From Varanus komodoensis (lineage: Eukaryota; Chordata; Lepidosauria; Squamata; Varanidae), in contig NW_025335568.1 in the NCBI RefSeq assembly GCF_004798865.1, positions 58,299,753 through 58,363,752 of the forward strand: a stretch of 64,000 nt of DNA, read 5' to 3'. The translations under genes and the position numbers were made by a program. How positions within the stretch are numbered: the first letter of the stretch is position 1; each line of letters starts with the position of its first letter. Positions 10,901-24,075 of this stretch are shown one piece after another. Below the pieces are notes generated by a model. The model did no database searches and had not been told where the DNA came from. It worked only from the letters and a program-made list of their open reading frames with translations.

Positions 10901-13900
10901 ATGAAACAAACAGTAACAGAAAATGTTCCTGTCATAAGAAGGTCCCGCCAAAGGTCCTGGCACCTTAGCCCACATTGAACAAGTGCCAGATGGGTGATGC
11001 CCTTTGTCACTGCCCTTCAGCATTGCCCAAGGTTGCCACACTGCGTGCTGCCTGCTGAAGAAAAATGGCTGCTGGGGGAAGCCTTGCCCCCTCCTGACAG
11101 GTGGGCTCAGCCCAGTTCTCTCCTAATCTCACTCGTTCTCCCTTACCCTCGTTCTTCCGTAGCTAGATCATTCTTTATTGACCATGCATGACTTTAATAC
11201 GTATTGGACTAATCTTATTTAGTTTCCCCAGCACAAGCCACAATGTAGCTACCTTTTCCTGACCCAAGCATGGAAGGGAGTCAAGGAGAAGCAGCCATTT
11301 TGCCATGCAGGCAGCTGGTACCTGATCCCGTCCCTTCAAGTGGTCCGTGAGCGTGGTGGGATGGGTCTGGGGAGATTCGTACCGCTGTCACACAAAACAG
11401 TTCCTTTAACCTGCAGTGAGACTTGTCCCACCTAATGCTTTGCTGAGAAGGAAAGGTTTTTTGGTCAGGGAGTCACAAAATGGGCAAGGCTGGAAGGCCA
11501 CATATAAAAAGGCAGGGAAGCTAAAGGCAGAGGAAGAACTTGCCTTGATCGAAGAGGGAGCCAGGACTCTCAGAGAAGGAGCACAGCAGCACTAACTCCC
11601 CTCCCTCTGACGCTTTCCCTTCAACCCACCTCCACTTCCTCACTCCGCTTCTCTAGTACTGCCATGCTTCCATTCATAATTCTCAAATAACCAAGACTGA
11701 CTCTTCCCCGGGATTGCCTTTTGGCTCATGACCAACCACTTGCTTAACCTTATTTCACCCCTTATCTAAGGCTCCATCACAGGACCTGTACCTGGCACAG
11801 ACATAACTTCACAACTGCCAAATTCACTGTACCTATCCTGAACTGCTGACAACACTGTTCAAAGCAAGAAAATATAAATACAAATAGTGTGTTGAATGTT
11901 GCCAATGAGGTTGGTGAAGAGAAGTGACAGAGCAGACTTGAAGAACTATTGATTGCTGAACTGCCTCCCCCTGCTTCAAAAAGGGAATGTTTCCCCAGGC
12001 AGCAAGCAAGGTGGGGAAAGATCTGGAAGACGGAAAAATTCTGTAAAACCCTCTGTCAGGTTTTCTGCTCTTGGTCACTGATTTATACTGATGGATCATG
12101 TTACCAATTCAGTTGCTGGGAAGATATGCTAGCAGAGAGGTCTGCCTCTAGCTGTGTTATAGGAAGACTGGAGGACAGGGATAAGAGAGTCATCAGCTCA
12201 AATCTAACTGGCTCAGACAACGCTGTGTACCTAATTACAAGACGTCATAAATCATACAAACAACTGAAGACACAATCAGTGCTGGTGTCATTTTGCAGTC
12301 TCAGAGATAGATGTGTGACCAAAGCAATGTCCCATTAAAGCATTATTTGTTTCCTGAGCTGGAAGACTTCCGAATTACAAAAATAGTGGCACAAATGACA
12401 AATGGTTAAACTACCAGCTACATGCTGATATAACAGTGGAGACCAAAACTCTGCCCTGCAGGGAATTCACGGCTACCACCAAGGGAAGCAACACCCCATA
12501 TCACCAATAATGATCACCAGTTTAAAGATATATAACCTGCTTCTCAACCTATATCAGGTCTCAAACTGGAAAAAACAATGCAAACATATAATTGTAAATC
12601 TTTGAGCAAATAATAGACACAAAGCTAGCAGCGTTATCTTGCCCAAACAGCTTCAGCTCTCAGGTGGTCTAGAAATTGAATAAATAAATAAATAAACAAA
12701 CAAACTAAAACCCTCAAATTACCTGGCAACAATTGGTCTAAGCATTAATATGATTTGTTTCTGCAGCTGTCATCTGTCTGGCTTTGACAATGTGGAGCAA
12801 CAAATGTTTTCTAAGCAGCCTTCAAAGGAAGCCCCACAGACATCACACAACTGAAACTGAGTTAAGAGGTTTTGGGAACATAGACAATAGTGACAAGAAC
12901 TTTCTTTTCCAGAAAGAGACACAGCTGGCAGAAAGTATGTGGGGCCACACACCCATCCTGAGAATCCAGGAACATTTTCACACCATGAATCTGTACCTTC
13001 GGCGAGCTGAGAACCACTTATCATTTCCCCAACTTTACCATGAGCAACATTGTCTTGCCTGGATTAAATTTCAGTTTATTCACCCTCATTCAACCCTTTA
13101 CAGGTTTCCAATATTGAGTCCAAACTTCAAGATGGCCTCTCCTAGTAGTCACTTGTAGATGGTTAAAATTGTGGAAGACAAAACAGATTCTGGAAGAACC
13201 CACAGGAGAATTTTTTATGAACCAACCAAATTTGTACTTCCCAAAACAACATGTAAATTTAATTATCCTTCAGGATGCACACTTCTCCCAATTTTGCAAT
13301 ACAGTTTTCTACTAAAATGCATGCAAGACCCCCATATATATTATCAAAAAATATGTGCCAAAGAGTGTGTAACTGCATACAAAACATGCACATCAGAGGT
13401 GAAGACCTTCCAGCCCATGGAATACCCCAATCTGGCCTGCAGAGGCTTCCAAGGTTTCTCCAGAGAGTGGGACTCAGCCTCCAAGTCCTATCCCCTGGAA
13501 GAATCCCCTCAGAGGGCATCTCTACAGCTTTCTCTGAGAAAATGCCATGGATGTTGCTGCTGGCACATGGTGCTGAGGTTCTCTTAACTTCAACCAGCCT
13601 ACAGCCTGTTGGGGAGCAATTTGTCTCCCCTCAAAAAGTATTCTACAGTCAGTATATAAGAGATATGTATATGAAAGCATGTGTGCATTTTGTGGAATTT
13701 TTTTAAAAAAATCACAAACTACTATAAAAATGGGATGGAATCAATTTAGACTGAAAAATAAGAAAGTGAAATAAAATTGACAGATTCCTTGATTTCTAAG
13801 GCAGCTGCACCAACCCACCAAATGATCTAAGATACCATGATCAGTTGTAGCATAAGTCACTTCCCTAACCCAAGAGAAACTAGAGGGTCACTCATGACCA

Positions 13901-15124
13901 TCTCTTTGCCAGTGAAGGTCATCAGCAGGGTCAAGCAAAGCAGCTGTAGCCCAGCCAGAAGCGAGAATGAATTGGGTTCAGATAATCTGTATTACCCAGG
14001 AATACCTGCAACCTGATCACAACAATCATAAGCCAATTAAAAACTAATTTTCCAAGAGATGCAACCTGAGTGGGTTTTTCCCCCCAAAATCAGCCTACTG
14101 TTGGCTCCTCCAAAGTTAGCTGAAACAACACCTTTCCTCAAACTTTTCTTATGTTCATTAAGCAATCCAACAGTTTCACCTAACTCTTCAATAATAACCA
14201 TAGCAAATATGGTCCAGCGGACATGAAGGAGGAATGGAGAACCTCTGGCACATGGGCCACTTTTACCCACCCTGCTGGCTAAAATGGTGAGGCCTGCTCC
14301 CTAAGTATAGTGGAGGATTTCTTACTGTTATCTCTGACCTCTGATTGCAATTAACAGTAGGAATTCCCCTTGGTGCACCACAGAACACTGCAATGGGGGA
14401 GATGTGGGACATGTGAAACTACCCTGCCTTGGTTGGGGAGGTTTTGCTGTGAGCAGGCTTTCCCAAGCTGGAGAAAGCTTGGATGCAGCAAAACTGTTCA
14501 CCCAACAACAGCCTGAGGAGTTACTGTACTACAGACAGAGACCAAATGACATCTAAAGGTGTGATCCTATCCTCTGACATCATCTGGGCCCTGGAGGACA
14601 GAAAGAGTGATCACCCATTCCAAACCATCAACACACAAACAGTTCTCCCCTGCCCCACCCCTGTCCTGGTTAGGCAAACAGAAGAAAGTTTCCACATCAC
14701 AACCTTGGATGCCAATAATAGAAATGCATGCAAATAAAATTGGACAAGAAATACCCTAGACACCTCTGCTGCTGACTAAAAAAACAGTGGCATCAAGGCT
14801 GAAGCAAAGGTAAGTTTTTTGCAAAAGGAAGCAGAATATGAAAGCTTTTCACTGCTGTCACCCAAGCCGAAAGCTCTAGACAGCATCCCTGCTAGTTATC
14901 AGGACCATGAATTCAAGCTGCACAGTCTCCAATGTTTTACCATGAGCTTTATGTCTTGCCCTTGATGACTAGGAAATCTGCCAATTGGTGGTTTACTACC
15001 GAGTAAATGCATGTTTATTTGAAAATAAACCTCCCAGAATTCAGTGGGAGGTAGTTCCAAGTACAGCACAATAGAATCTCTGCCCTAATCTTTGAGGCAA
15101 GGCACACTGATGTTCCTCTGCTGT

Positions 15125-15215
15125 GAATTTCATTTTATTCATTTTATTTGCATATTTATATCCCACATTTTGAGTCAAATGATTTACAAGACCACTAACA
15201 ACACTTTAAAACCGA
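15125..15215 (-). repeat. L2-like LINE 3' tail fragment, decayed
   Basis: The stretch ATTTGCATATTTATATCCCA, followed by GATTTACAAGACCAC, has the same layout as the other L2-like tails (AT-rich, 'tatatccc', 'ttacaa'). It is weakly supported because the diagnostic GGGGCGGC stem is lost. Confidence 0.35.
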
Positions 15216-15599
15216 ACATAGATTGAAACAGTAAACATAGACACTCAAATCAATTAGATACTAAAAAATTAAACCAATCAAACAGCAGCCAGCAGAAATC
15301 AAGGACCCGTAGAAAAAAAATATCTAGTAAGAGTGACAAGGAAAGGAGAAGCCTTCCTTAGCATGTTACTGGTGGAGTTTACTTTAGAAATCTCAAATGT
15401 CTTGAACCTACCGGACTTCAACAGAAACCCAAAAGACAAAATAGCAAAATATCTTTGATTATATATTGTGAACTACGAGCAGGGAGAAGTACACCTTGGT
15501 CTAACAGCAGTTAGACAACAGAGAGAGAAGCTCTAACAGTGCCCAATAATAGTCTTCCAAAAATATAAGAAGAAAGCTAGAGTATAAAGAATGTGGTCT

Positions 15600-17716
15600 T
15601 CAGTGTCTATATGCTAACACCTGACAGCATGAATTTGAATTCTTTATATAGGAGGATGAATATGACTTGATAGGTATAACGGAAACTTGGTGGGATTACT
15701 TCCATGTCTGGACTTCAACAAAGGAAAGATATAACCAGTTCAAGAAGAGCAGAAGAAATAGAAAGGGAGATGGAGTCACACCATATGTTAAAGATACATA
15801 TAGGAGGATGAGCTTAGTATTCCCTTCAAGAACATCTAGATAAATACAATGGAGCAAAGAATAAAAGGAACACAATGGCTGGAGTCTATTACTGACCGCG
15901 CAAGTCAAGGAGAAGACAAGGATGATACTTTTGAAAAGCAAATTGCCCGTGTTTCAATGAGGAATGATGTCATCATTACGTGGGCTTCAATTTGCCCAGT
16001 ATCTGTTGGGAGACAAATTCTGCCAAACATGGCCCCTCCAAGAGATTCCTAACAGGTGTTACTGATAACTTCCTCCAAGTGGAAGAAGGAACAAGAGGAA
16101 TAGCTATTCTTGACTTGATTCTAACCAACAGGAAAGACCTAGTGGACAAATGGGCAGCTGTGGGAACTCTGGGGGAAAGTTAACATGCCATACGTGAATT
16201 CTTGGAAGCAAAAGCCAAATGTAGCCAAACAAGTACCATGGATTTCAAGAAAGCCAATTTTAATGAACTCATAACAATGATAAGTAATGTCCCATGACAA
16301 CCAATTCTAATGAGAAAAGGAGTCCAAGATGGACGGATTTTTTTTTTTAAAGGAAGTTCTAAAGGCATAATCACAAACAATTTCGACAAGGAAAAAGGGT
16401 ACAAGACAACAGAAGAAGCCCTTGGGCTTCACAAAAAGCCTAGAGATGATCTGAAAACAAAAAAAGGACATGTACAGGAAGTGGAAGGAAGGACAGGCTA
16501 CAATGGAAGAATACAGGCAGGTAGCACAGAATTGCAGGATTGGTGCCAGTAAGACTAAAGCTAAGAATGAACTGAGGCTAGCGAGGGATGCTAAAAGCAA
16601 TTTAAATGCTAAAAGCAATTCAGATGCCAAAGTAAAAGACAGAGGAAAGAAATGAGGGCTCAACTACTCCATGTAGATGACAAAATGATAACAGATGACC
16701 AAAAAAAAAAAAAAAGCTGAAGTGCTCAGTTCCTACTTTGGCTCAGTCGTCTCCCAAAAGAACATCTATAACACCTTCTCAAACTGAAGGAAGACAGCTA
16801 GTGGGGTGCCACAGGGCTCAGTCCTAGTCCCAATGCTCTTCGACATCTTTATTAATTATTTAGATGAGGATGTACAAGGAATGCTCATCAAATTTGCAGG
16901 TGACACAAAACTGGGTGGAATAGCAAACACCCTAGAATTCAGAATGAAGATCCAGGGTGATCTTGATAAACTTAAACAATGGGCTGAAAGCAACAGAATG
17001 AGATTCAATAGGGACAAGTGCCAAGTTCTCCACCTAGGAAAAAAACCAAATCCATTGATACAAGATGGGGAATACGTGACTCAACAAAACCAAAAAGGAA
17101 AAAGTTACTGTGGACAACAGGACAGTAATGCAGTGCAGCTGCAAAAAGGGCAAATACCATCTTGGAATGCATTAATGGAAATATTACTTCCAAATCACAA
17201 GAATACCTCCCCCATACTCTTCACTAGTCAGACTTCATCTAGAACACTGGATCCAGTTCTGGGCACCAAGATTTAAGAAAGATGCAGAAAAATTAGAAAG
17301 GGTCCAGAGGAGAACAACAAAAATGATTCAGGGTTTGGAAAAACTGCCCTGTGAGGAGAAACTCAGAGAACAGGCTTGAGAAGAAAAGACTGAGGCAGGA
17401 CATGATATCCCTCTATAAGTACCTCAAAGGCTGTCACAAAGAGGAAGGTCAAGATCTCTTCTCACTGATAGCGGAGTGTAGGATACGGAATAATCAACTC
17501 AAGTTGTGACAACCCAGGTTCAGGGGAGGTATCAGGAAATGCTTCCACACTGTCAGAGCAATATGATAGAGAGGATGTGGGCTATCCCTTGCTGGAGATT
17601 TTAAAAAAGCATCTGAACAGTCATCTAGAGTGCTAACCTGCAGCAGCAGGGGGTTGGCCCAGATGGCCTTCCTGGCCCCTTCTGACTCTACTATTCTATG
17701 AGTCTATGGTTCTAAG
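15600..17716 (+). mobile_element. CR1-like LINE copy 1, internally deleted
   Basis: The plus strand shows CR1 parts in order. An endonuclease remnant at about 15650-15830 has DLIGITETWWDYFHVW and GDGVTPYVKD. A degraded middle follows. The second half of reverse transcriptase at 16806-17060 has PQGSVLVPMLFDIFINYL and FAGDTKLGGIANTLEFRMKI. A C-terminal stretch to about 17.6 kb leads to the CR1 3' end (GGGGGTTGGCCCAGATGG, CTACTATTCTATGAGTCTAT). The catalytic FADD is FAGD here, and the first half of the RT is missing. CR1 is the LINE family typical of reptiles and birds. Several stops and the motif loss show it is dead. Confidence 0.85.
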
Positions 17717-19972
17717 TATAAGCTGAAGGAGCAGCTCAAGATTGATAGGCAAATGGTCAACGATCATCTAACTGGGTTAAATTATTATTATTATTATTAT
17801 TATTATAACATTTCTATGCCGCCCCTTGCCGAAACCTCGGGGCGGCTTACAACATGATAAAATACATTGAAATACAATAGTACATAATAAATTACCATTA
17901 AATATAAAAATACAAAAAATACATTGATTTACAAATACAAAATTAAAATTATCAGTATAAAATAAAAATATAGGATGAGAAAGAGAAGGAAGAGGAAGTT
18001 GCCCAGGCCAGATCATATGTTTTAACAATTGAAATGATGTTTAAATAAAAAGGTCTTTACCTGGCGCCGAAAAACCAGTAACGACGGTGCCAGGCGGACC
18101 TCTTTGGGGAGTGAATTCCATAGGTTGGGCGCCACCGCAGAGAAAGCCCTCCTCCGGGTACTTACTCTCCTAATTTCTTTCATGGAGGGTTCCCGGAGAA
18201 GGGACTCTCCCACAGATCTCAAAGGGCGGTCGGGCATATACGGACGTAAGCGCTCGTTCAGGTAGCCAGGACCCAAGCCGTTTAGGGCTTTGTAGGTCAT
18301 AATCAACACCTTGAATTGGGCCCGGGCTTCAATGGGAAGCCAGTGAAGCTGACGGAGGACTGGAGTCATGTGAGCATAACGCCCCGTCCCCGTCAGCAAC
18401 CTGGCAGCTCTATTTTGCACCAATTGAAGTGTTCGGACTGTCTTCAGGGGAAGCCCCACGTAAATGAGTTCAAATCTCCAGTGCCCAATGAACTCCATCC
18501 TAAAGCCATAAAGAAGCTAGCAGAAAATCTCTCAGAACCATTGTTTATTATCTCTGAGAAATCATGGAGGATAGGGGAAGTGCTGGATAGCTTGAGAAGG
18601 ACTAATACAGTCCCTATCCTCAAGACAAGAGAAAAAGAAAAACCTGGGAACTACAGACCAGTCAGCCTGACAGCAATACCTGGGAAAATTCTGAAGCAGA
18701 TGATAAAGCAGTCAGTCTGCAAATACCTTGAAAACAATGCAGTAGGTACTAGAAACCAACATGGATTTCTCAAGAACAAATCCTGCTAGACTTAACTGAT
18801 TTCATCTGATTTGATTGGGTAACCTCCCTGTTCTCTCCATAATCTATCTTGACTTCAGAGAAACTTATTGCTAAGTGCCCCATGATATCCTGATTAGCAA
18901 AGTAGTAAAAAGTGGGTTAGATGAAACTAGTTGGCTATAGTCAGACTCAAAGAGTGCTCATCAATGGCACTTCTCAAACTGGAGAAAGATAACTAGTGGG
19001 GTACCAAAGGGTTCAGTCCTGGGCCTTGGGCTCTTCAACATTTTTATTAATGACTTCGATGAGGAAGTTCAGGGAACAATGATCCCTGCAGATGACACAC
19101 AACTGGATGGGATAGCTAATACCCTGGAAGACAGAAATAAGAGTCAAAGTGATTTTGATAGGCTGAAAACAACAGCTGGACTGAAAACAACAGAATGAAA
19201 TTCATTTGTGACAAATACCAAGTTCTGCATCTAGGAAAACAAAACCAAATGCATTGTTATCAAATGGGGAATACTTGGCTCAACAATACTGCAAGTGAAA
19301 GGATCTTGGAATCCTTGTAGATCACAAGCTGAATATAGGTCAACAATGAGATATGGATGCAAAAAGGGCAAATGCTATTTTAGGCTGCATTAACAGAGGT
19401 ATCGCTTCCAAAACACATGAAATACTGGTTCCCCTTTATTCAGCACTGGTTAGGTCTCACTTGGAACGTGTCTACTTCTGGACACCACAGTTTAAGAAAG
19501 ATGCAGACAAGCTGGAAAGAGTTCAGAGGAGGGCAACAAGGATGATCAAGGAACTGGAAACAAAGCCCCATGAGCACAGATTGAAAGAACTGGGCATGTT
19601 TAACCTCGAGAACAGAAAACTAAAGGGAAATATAATAGCACTCTAGAAGTACTTGAAAGGATGTCACAAAGAGGAAGGTCAGCATCTCTTTTCAGTCATC
19701 CCAGAGTACAGGACACGGAATAATGGGTTCAAGTTACAGGAACGCAGGTTCCGGTTGAACACCAGGGACAACTTCCTGACCGTTCAAGCAGTATGATAAT
19801 GGAAACAATTACCTAGGGAGGTTGTGGGTTCTCCCACACTAGAGGCATTCAGGATGCGACTGGACAGCCATCTCGAGGGACAGCGTAACATGGGAGTCCT
19901 GCATTGAGGAGGGGGTTGGACCTGACAGCCCTGTGGCCCCTTCCAACTCTTCTATTCTGCCTGATATAGTAA
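17717..19972 (+). mobile_element. CR1-like LINE copy 2, split by another LINE
   Basis: It starts immediately after the tail of copy 1 (17717-17777), is interrupted, and resumes at about 18462. The first half of reverse transcriptase (18470-18790) includes LAENLSEPLFIISEKSWRIG and NYRPVSLTAIPGKILKQMIK. The second half is at about 18.95-19.26 kb. The C-terminal part (19353-19646) has LVRSHLERVYFWTPQFKKDA and LERVQRRATRMIKELETKPH. A 3' end at about 19.9-19.97 kb has GGAGGGGGTTGGACCTGACA. Frames are broken in several places. The segment 17778-18461 is a separate insertion. Confidence 0.85.
17778..18461 (-). mobile_element. Young L2-like LINE, 5'-truncated, inside CR1
   Basis: The minus strand has an unbroken frame covering the last 145 residues of the reverse transcriptase ORF: VGLPLKTVRTLQLVQNRAAR, LHWLPIEARAQFKVLIMTYK, and an end at KTFLFKHHFNC. 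It is followed by an AT-rich 3' UTR with a GGGGCGGC stem and an (ATT)n tail at about 17779-17808. The host CR1 resumes exactly at the 5' break. A short TAAAT at both edges may be the target duplication. It differs from the copy at 61.7 kb at only four of about 145 residues, so both are young. The clade call (L2-like) rests on motif memory. Confidence 0.85.
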
Positions 19973-22908
19973 GTAGGGTGGCAGAAATGCAAACCCTGCC
20001 AAGGTATTCTTGGGTAATTTTGCTGGTACTAACACTGGGACATGCGGACACCATGGAAAGAGGGAGAAAAAAATGGTCATATTTAGAAGCAAGTTAATGT
20101 ACAGACAATTAAAGGCAAGTGCAATATGAGATACAGGGACAGAATTGCTTGCCAGTTTCAAACAAGCAAGATTATGATGATGTTTAGCATAAATATTAAT
20201 GGCTGCTATTCAATCTCTTATACCTTGTATCTTTAAGAAAATCAAGGATGATCTGCTTTCTAAAAATAGATGCAAGCACAACTATGGAGTAGAAGGATTG
20301 ATGAAACGCTACCTAAACAGAGAGCGGATGTAGGGAAGACTGCTAAAAATGCATAATGGAAAGGCATAAATGAAAATGGAACAAAAGGGAGCAGAAAAAG
20401 CTGACAGCATAAACTGCATGGTCACTGCATGGTATACAGAACGGCTACAGAATAGCCATGCAATAGCTAAGTTACTGCCATAGAACAACTGAGGAAGACC
20501 TGCACCATGTTAAAAATAATTCTTAGGCTGCAATTCTATATTTGTTTAACCAGAAAATGCCCTACAAATGGTGGCAGATGTGGACTTGTTTCTGTCTAAA
20601 AATACCTAGGTATGCAGTCTCCAAATAAATCCAAAACCTTAGTCTCCAAATAAATCAAACAGCCACGTGGCACAGGTCTATGAAGCTTGTTTCCCAATTA
20701 TATCGCATGGCTTTTTTTCAGTTGCCAAGCCATGGGTATTTCACCAATACACATACCTGTGTGCACAAACAAAACGGAGCAGCTGCTTTGATTTCAGTCA
20801 CACAAAAGTTCCTCCTTTTGGCAAGCGGCAGATGCCACAAATGAAACAGAAATAGACTGACTATACGCTTTGTGCTAAACCCAAACTGAGGCTGTGCACA
20901 CAGTGACCTAAGGCAGAGTTTACCTCCCCTTGCTTACAGGAAAAATGACAGAAAAGAGTGGTGTGCTCCTAAGATATATTTGACCCATGGTCAAATCTGA
21001 AACTAAGCAAAACTATTAGTATACATTAACAAAAACTATACCATGCAATAATCGGAATGGCACACAAAACCTTTGTTAGGTGGAAAGCTCCCATAGATTT
21101 GAAGTCAGAAATTGTCTTTCATTTGAGAGCCAGAACAAGTGAAAACAGCATATTTTCCAATGATTTCTGAGGAAACTTGCTGTAGATTCAGTAGCAAAAG
21201 TTCTACTGTTTGTTTTTTAATGAAAATGTATTTGCTGTCCCTTTTTTCAAAAACGAAATTACTAGTCAGCAATCTGAACAACAAATGCTTAGAAAGTGGA
21301 TGGAGATTGAACTGTCACCTTGTTAAATGAGAAGAACTAACATTTCCATTTGTCACAAGTGCTGACAGCCTGCAATATCTTGGGGAAAACTTGATAAATG
21401 TATTAAGCTGATCTAAAAAATGTTGACAGTTTTGCTACTGGAACAGTGCCAAGTCCAAGTATGAAAAGGTCTAAGGAGATTTCCCACCTAGAGTCCATCA
21501 GAATGGGAACAGCACAGGTATGAAAGTGCTTGGGACCATGTCTATAGAACTCCAGTGTGTAGGGATAAAGCAGGCTGCTGAGGTGCTTCTGATAATGTGC
21601 AAGATGATCCAGCCCAGCCTGGCGTTCACAGGTCCTTGTTATGAAATACTGGTGTGACCCACGTGGCTGGCTGCCAACAATGAACATGGGAGCACACCAA
21701 AGAAAAAAGCGCCGCTGGAGAGAATGACAGGCCGTCCCAATCAGAGCCTGGAAAACACACAGCGCACAAAGGATAACAGAAGAAGCTGCTGTGTGGATAC
21801 TCTCTCCCAGCTAAATGCATTAGCACACCTGGCTCCAGAACGAACCCAAGACAGACATGGTCATTGGAACGAGAGTCTGGTTCTCTGGACTTGACATTGA
21901 CAGCCAGGGTAGTTTAGTACCCAGAGTATAGGACAAGGTCCTAGGTGAACTCCCATCAATATCTTTTAGCCTATCCCATCTCCCAGGGAGTCAGGGAAGA
22001 AAAAGAGCTTCTTAAAAGATGGGTGTGAAAAAATGTGCTGAGAGATCCCCCAGGAAATTTTCCTTCTGTTCTCCCAGTGAGTAGCAGGCCAGAGGAGGAG
22101 GCACTAAGGATCAGGAAAATGAATGAACTGGATGCTCTCACTGCAGGATGCCAGTTGTCCACTGGGGCCACTGAATGACTCTTATCTCAGAGGTCATTGT
22201 GTGGCCAAGCAGAGTACCATCATAAGGTAGCACAGAGTACCAACTATAAATGTTCTCCAAACACCACAGACTGTATTCTCGGGATGGGGAGGGGGGGCAC
22301 TTAGTTTCATTTTCAGAGAGAAGCATGCTGGGACTGTTTGGAAACCTTACTCCTTAATTCTAAGCAAGACTGATCGCCCATGAGGCAGGTTCAGTACCCA
22401 CAGCAGATGGTAGGATGGGAAGATAAGCAAATTGGGCCTCTCTTCCCAACTACTGCCCCACGGCCTCCACTGGCTGCTCTAGAGGGCCTTGCTAGTAACT
22501 CTGCCTCCATGGCATTAGCCACAGAGAGAAGAGTGGCAATGCTCTCTGGAACAGGTGCCTGCCCTCATGGAGAGCTGTGCAGCCAGAAGAAGTGCAGTCG
22601 CAGTGGTAACAATGGCAAGGCCTGGGAGAAGGGAGGCATAATCTTGCAGCAGGCTGGGATGAAGAGTGTGATGCGCTGGTGTGTGTTTTCTCCAACTTCG
22701 GGTAACAAGAAGGTTTGTACCAGGACTGATTCTAAGGGTAGTGGTGAGGAAGCCTATAAAGACTCCCTCTGTGTGCTCTGTGGATTGGCCAGAAGTGTTA
22801 GAACAGCAGCCATAATGGGGGAGAGGTGGTGTTATAAACCAAAACACATGGCATTGTGAGGCTTTTTAATTCTTAAACCCACTGGAAAGCTCACAGAATT
22901 CTTGAAAA

Positions 22909-22942
22909 CAGAATTCCTGTTCATTCAGAATTCCTGTTCATT
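22909..22942. repeat. 17-base direct tandem repeat, two copies
   Basis: CAGAATTCCTGTTCATT occurs twice back to back without mismatch. This small local duplication in a TTBK1 intron has no function I can see. Confidence 0.9.
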
Positions 22943-23896
22943 CAATTTAAAATGTTTTGCAAATACTACACTATTACAAAGACCTTTTGAAAATTTTTAT
23001 TCTCTAAAGGTGATTTACACATTCTGTTTGGACATACACCATCATTCCCAAATTGTACGTCAGTTGTCCTTTGAAACATTTTTTGTGACATTCTTTCCCT
23101 AGGGCTAGCCTTTCCTTTTGGACAATCTGTCATCAGTTCAAACAAAATCACCTGCTCAGCAACCATCTGGCACAATTGCTGCTGCTTCATTTTAATTATT
23201 TATTCCTGGACACTCAGGAATGCTTCCTTTGGACCAGGCCTGGCTCAAAATGCAAAACATTTGTCCAGAACTTGTGGTGATCAAACCAATTGTCATCCTA
23301 TCTATTGCTATCTTGAATTCAGTCTGAAGCACATGAAAGAATAGCAAGAAAAAGGCCCAGATTATATATCATATGCAAAAACATGCAACAGTAGCCTGAC
23401 ATTTCTTAACAATGGAAAAGCTACTTCAGGAGCACTTACCCTTTCCTCCATCTGCCATTCCTCCAATCCAAATTCCTCCCCAGCCCCATTACCTTTCATT
23501 GTAAGCATGCATTTAAAACCCCATGGGAGGAAAATATCACTTGCAGGGTGATTTAGATCAGGTAACAAATAACCCCCACTACACAAAGATTACCAAGTCA
23601 TATTGCTTCTTCAAAAGGGTCATCTGGCCACAGTTGCATGAGTTTGGGGTAAACTATATGTTACATATAAAGATGACCAAGTTCTTGTTAGGTCAAGCCA
23701 ACTATTTGGATTCTAGGAAATTCCTGGAGATTCTTCTTCAGGATAGCAAAACTGCTTTTCATCTCATTGGCTAGATGAACTGGCCAGGGAAGCAAATAGC
23801 TTAAAGATGCAGTAACTTATGAAGTAATTGAGATGTCCCAGGACTCCCTTTCAGAATACCTAAACAATTCCCTCTTTCTCTTCTGCTTTTCCTTCA

Positions 23897-24075
23897 GAAC
23901 TAAGGACATAAGGAAAGCCCTGCTGGATCAGACCAAGGGTCCATCTAGTCTAGCATTCTGTTCAAAGAGTGGCCAACCAGCTGCCCACAGGATCCCACAA
24001 GCAGGGCACAAGTGCAACAGCACATTCCTGCCCCAGTTTTCCAGCAAGTGGCAGATACAGGCCTACTGCCTCGGA
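23897..24075 (-). mobile_element. Old CR1/L3-like LINE fragment
   Basis: The sequence reading AGGACATAAGGAAAGCCCTG, CTGGATCAGACCAAGGGTCC and ATCTAGTCTAGCATTCTGTT is a repeat very common in reptile genomes. The same unit in the same orientation recurs at 41.7 and 45.7 kb. At 42.1-42.3 kb the minus strand of that family reads LEFFSLEKRKIRGGMIEVFK, the CR1/L3 C-terminal motif, which gives the orientation used here. Confidence 0.65.

Noticed and set aside
13159-13706. Two overlapping plus frames of about 140 codons
   Set aside because: They overlap each other in different frames and match nothing known. There is no splice support in the TTBK1 direction.
22380-22859. 159-codon plus-strand frame with many cysteines
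   Set aside because: No recognisable motif, no splice or start context that stands out, and a long overlapping frame on the other strand. Chance is the simplest reading.
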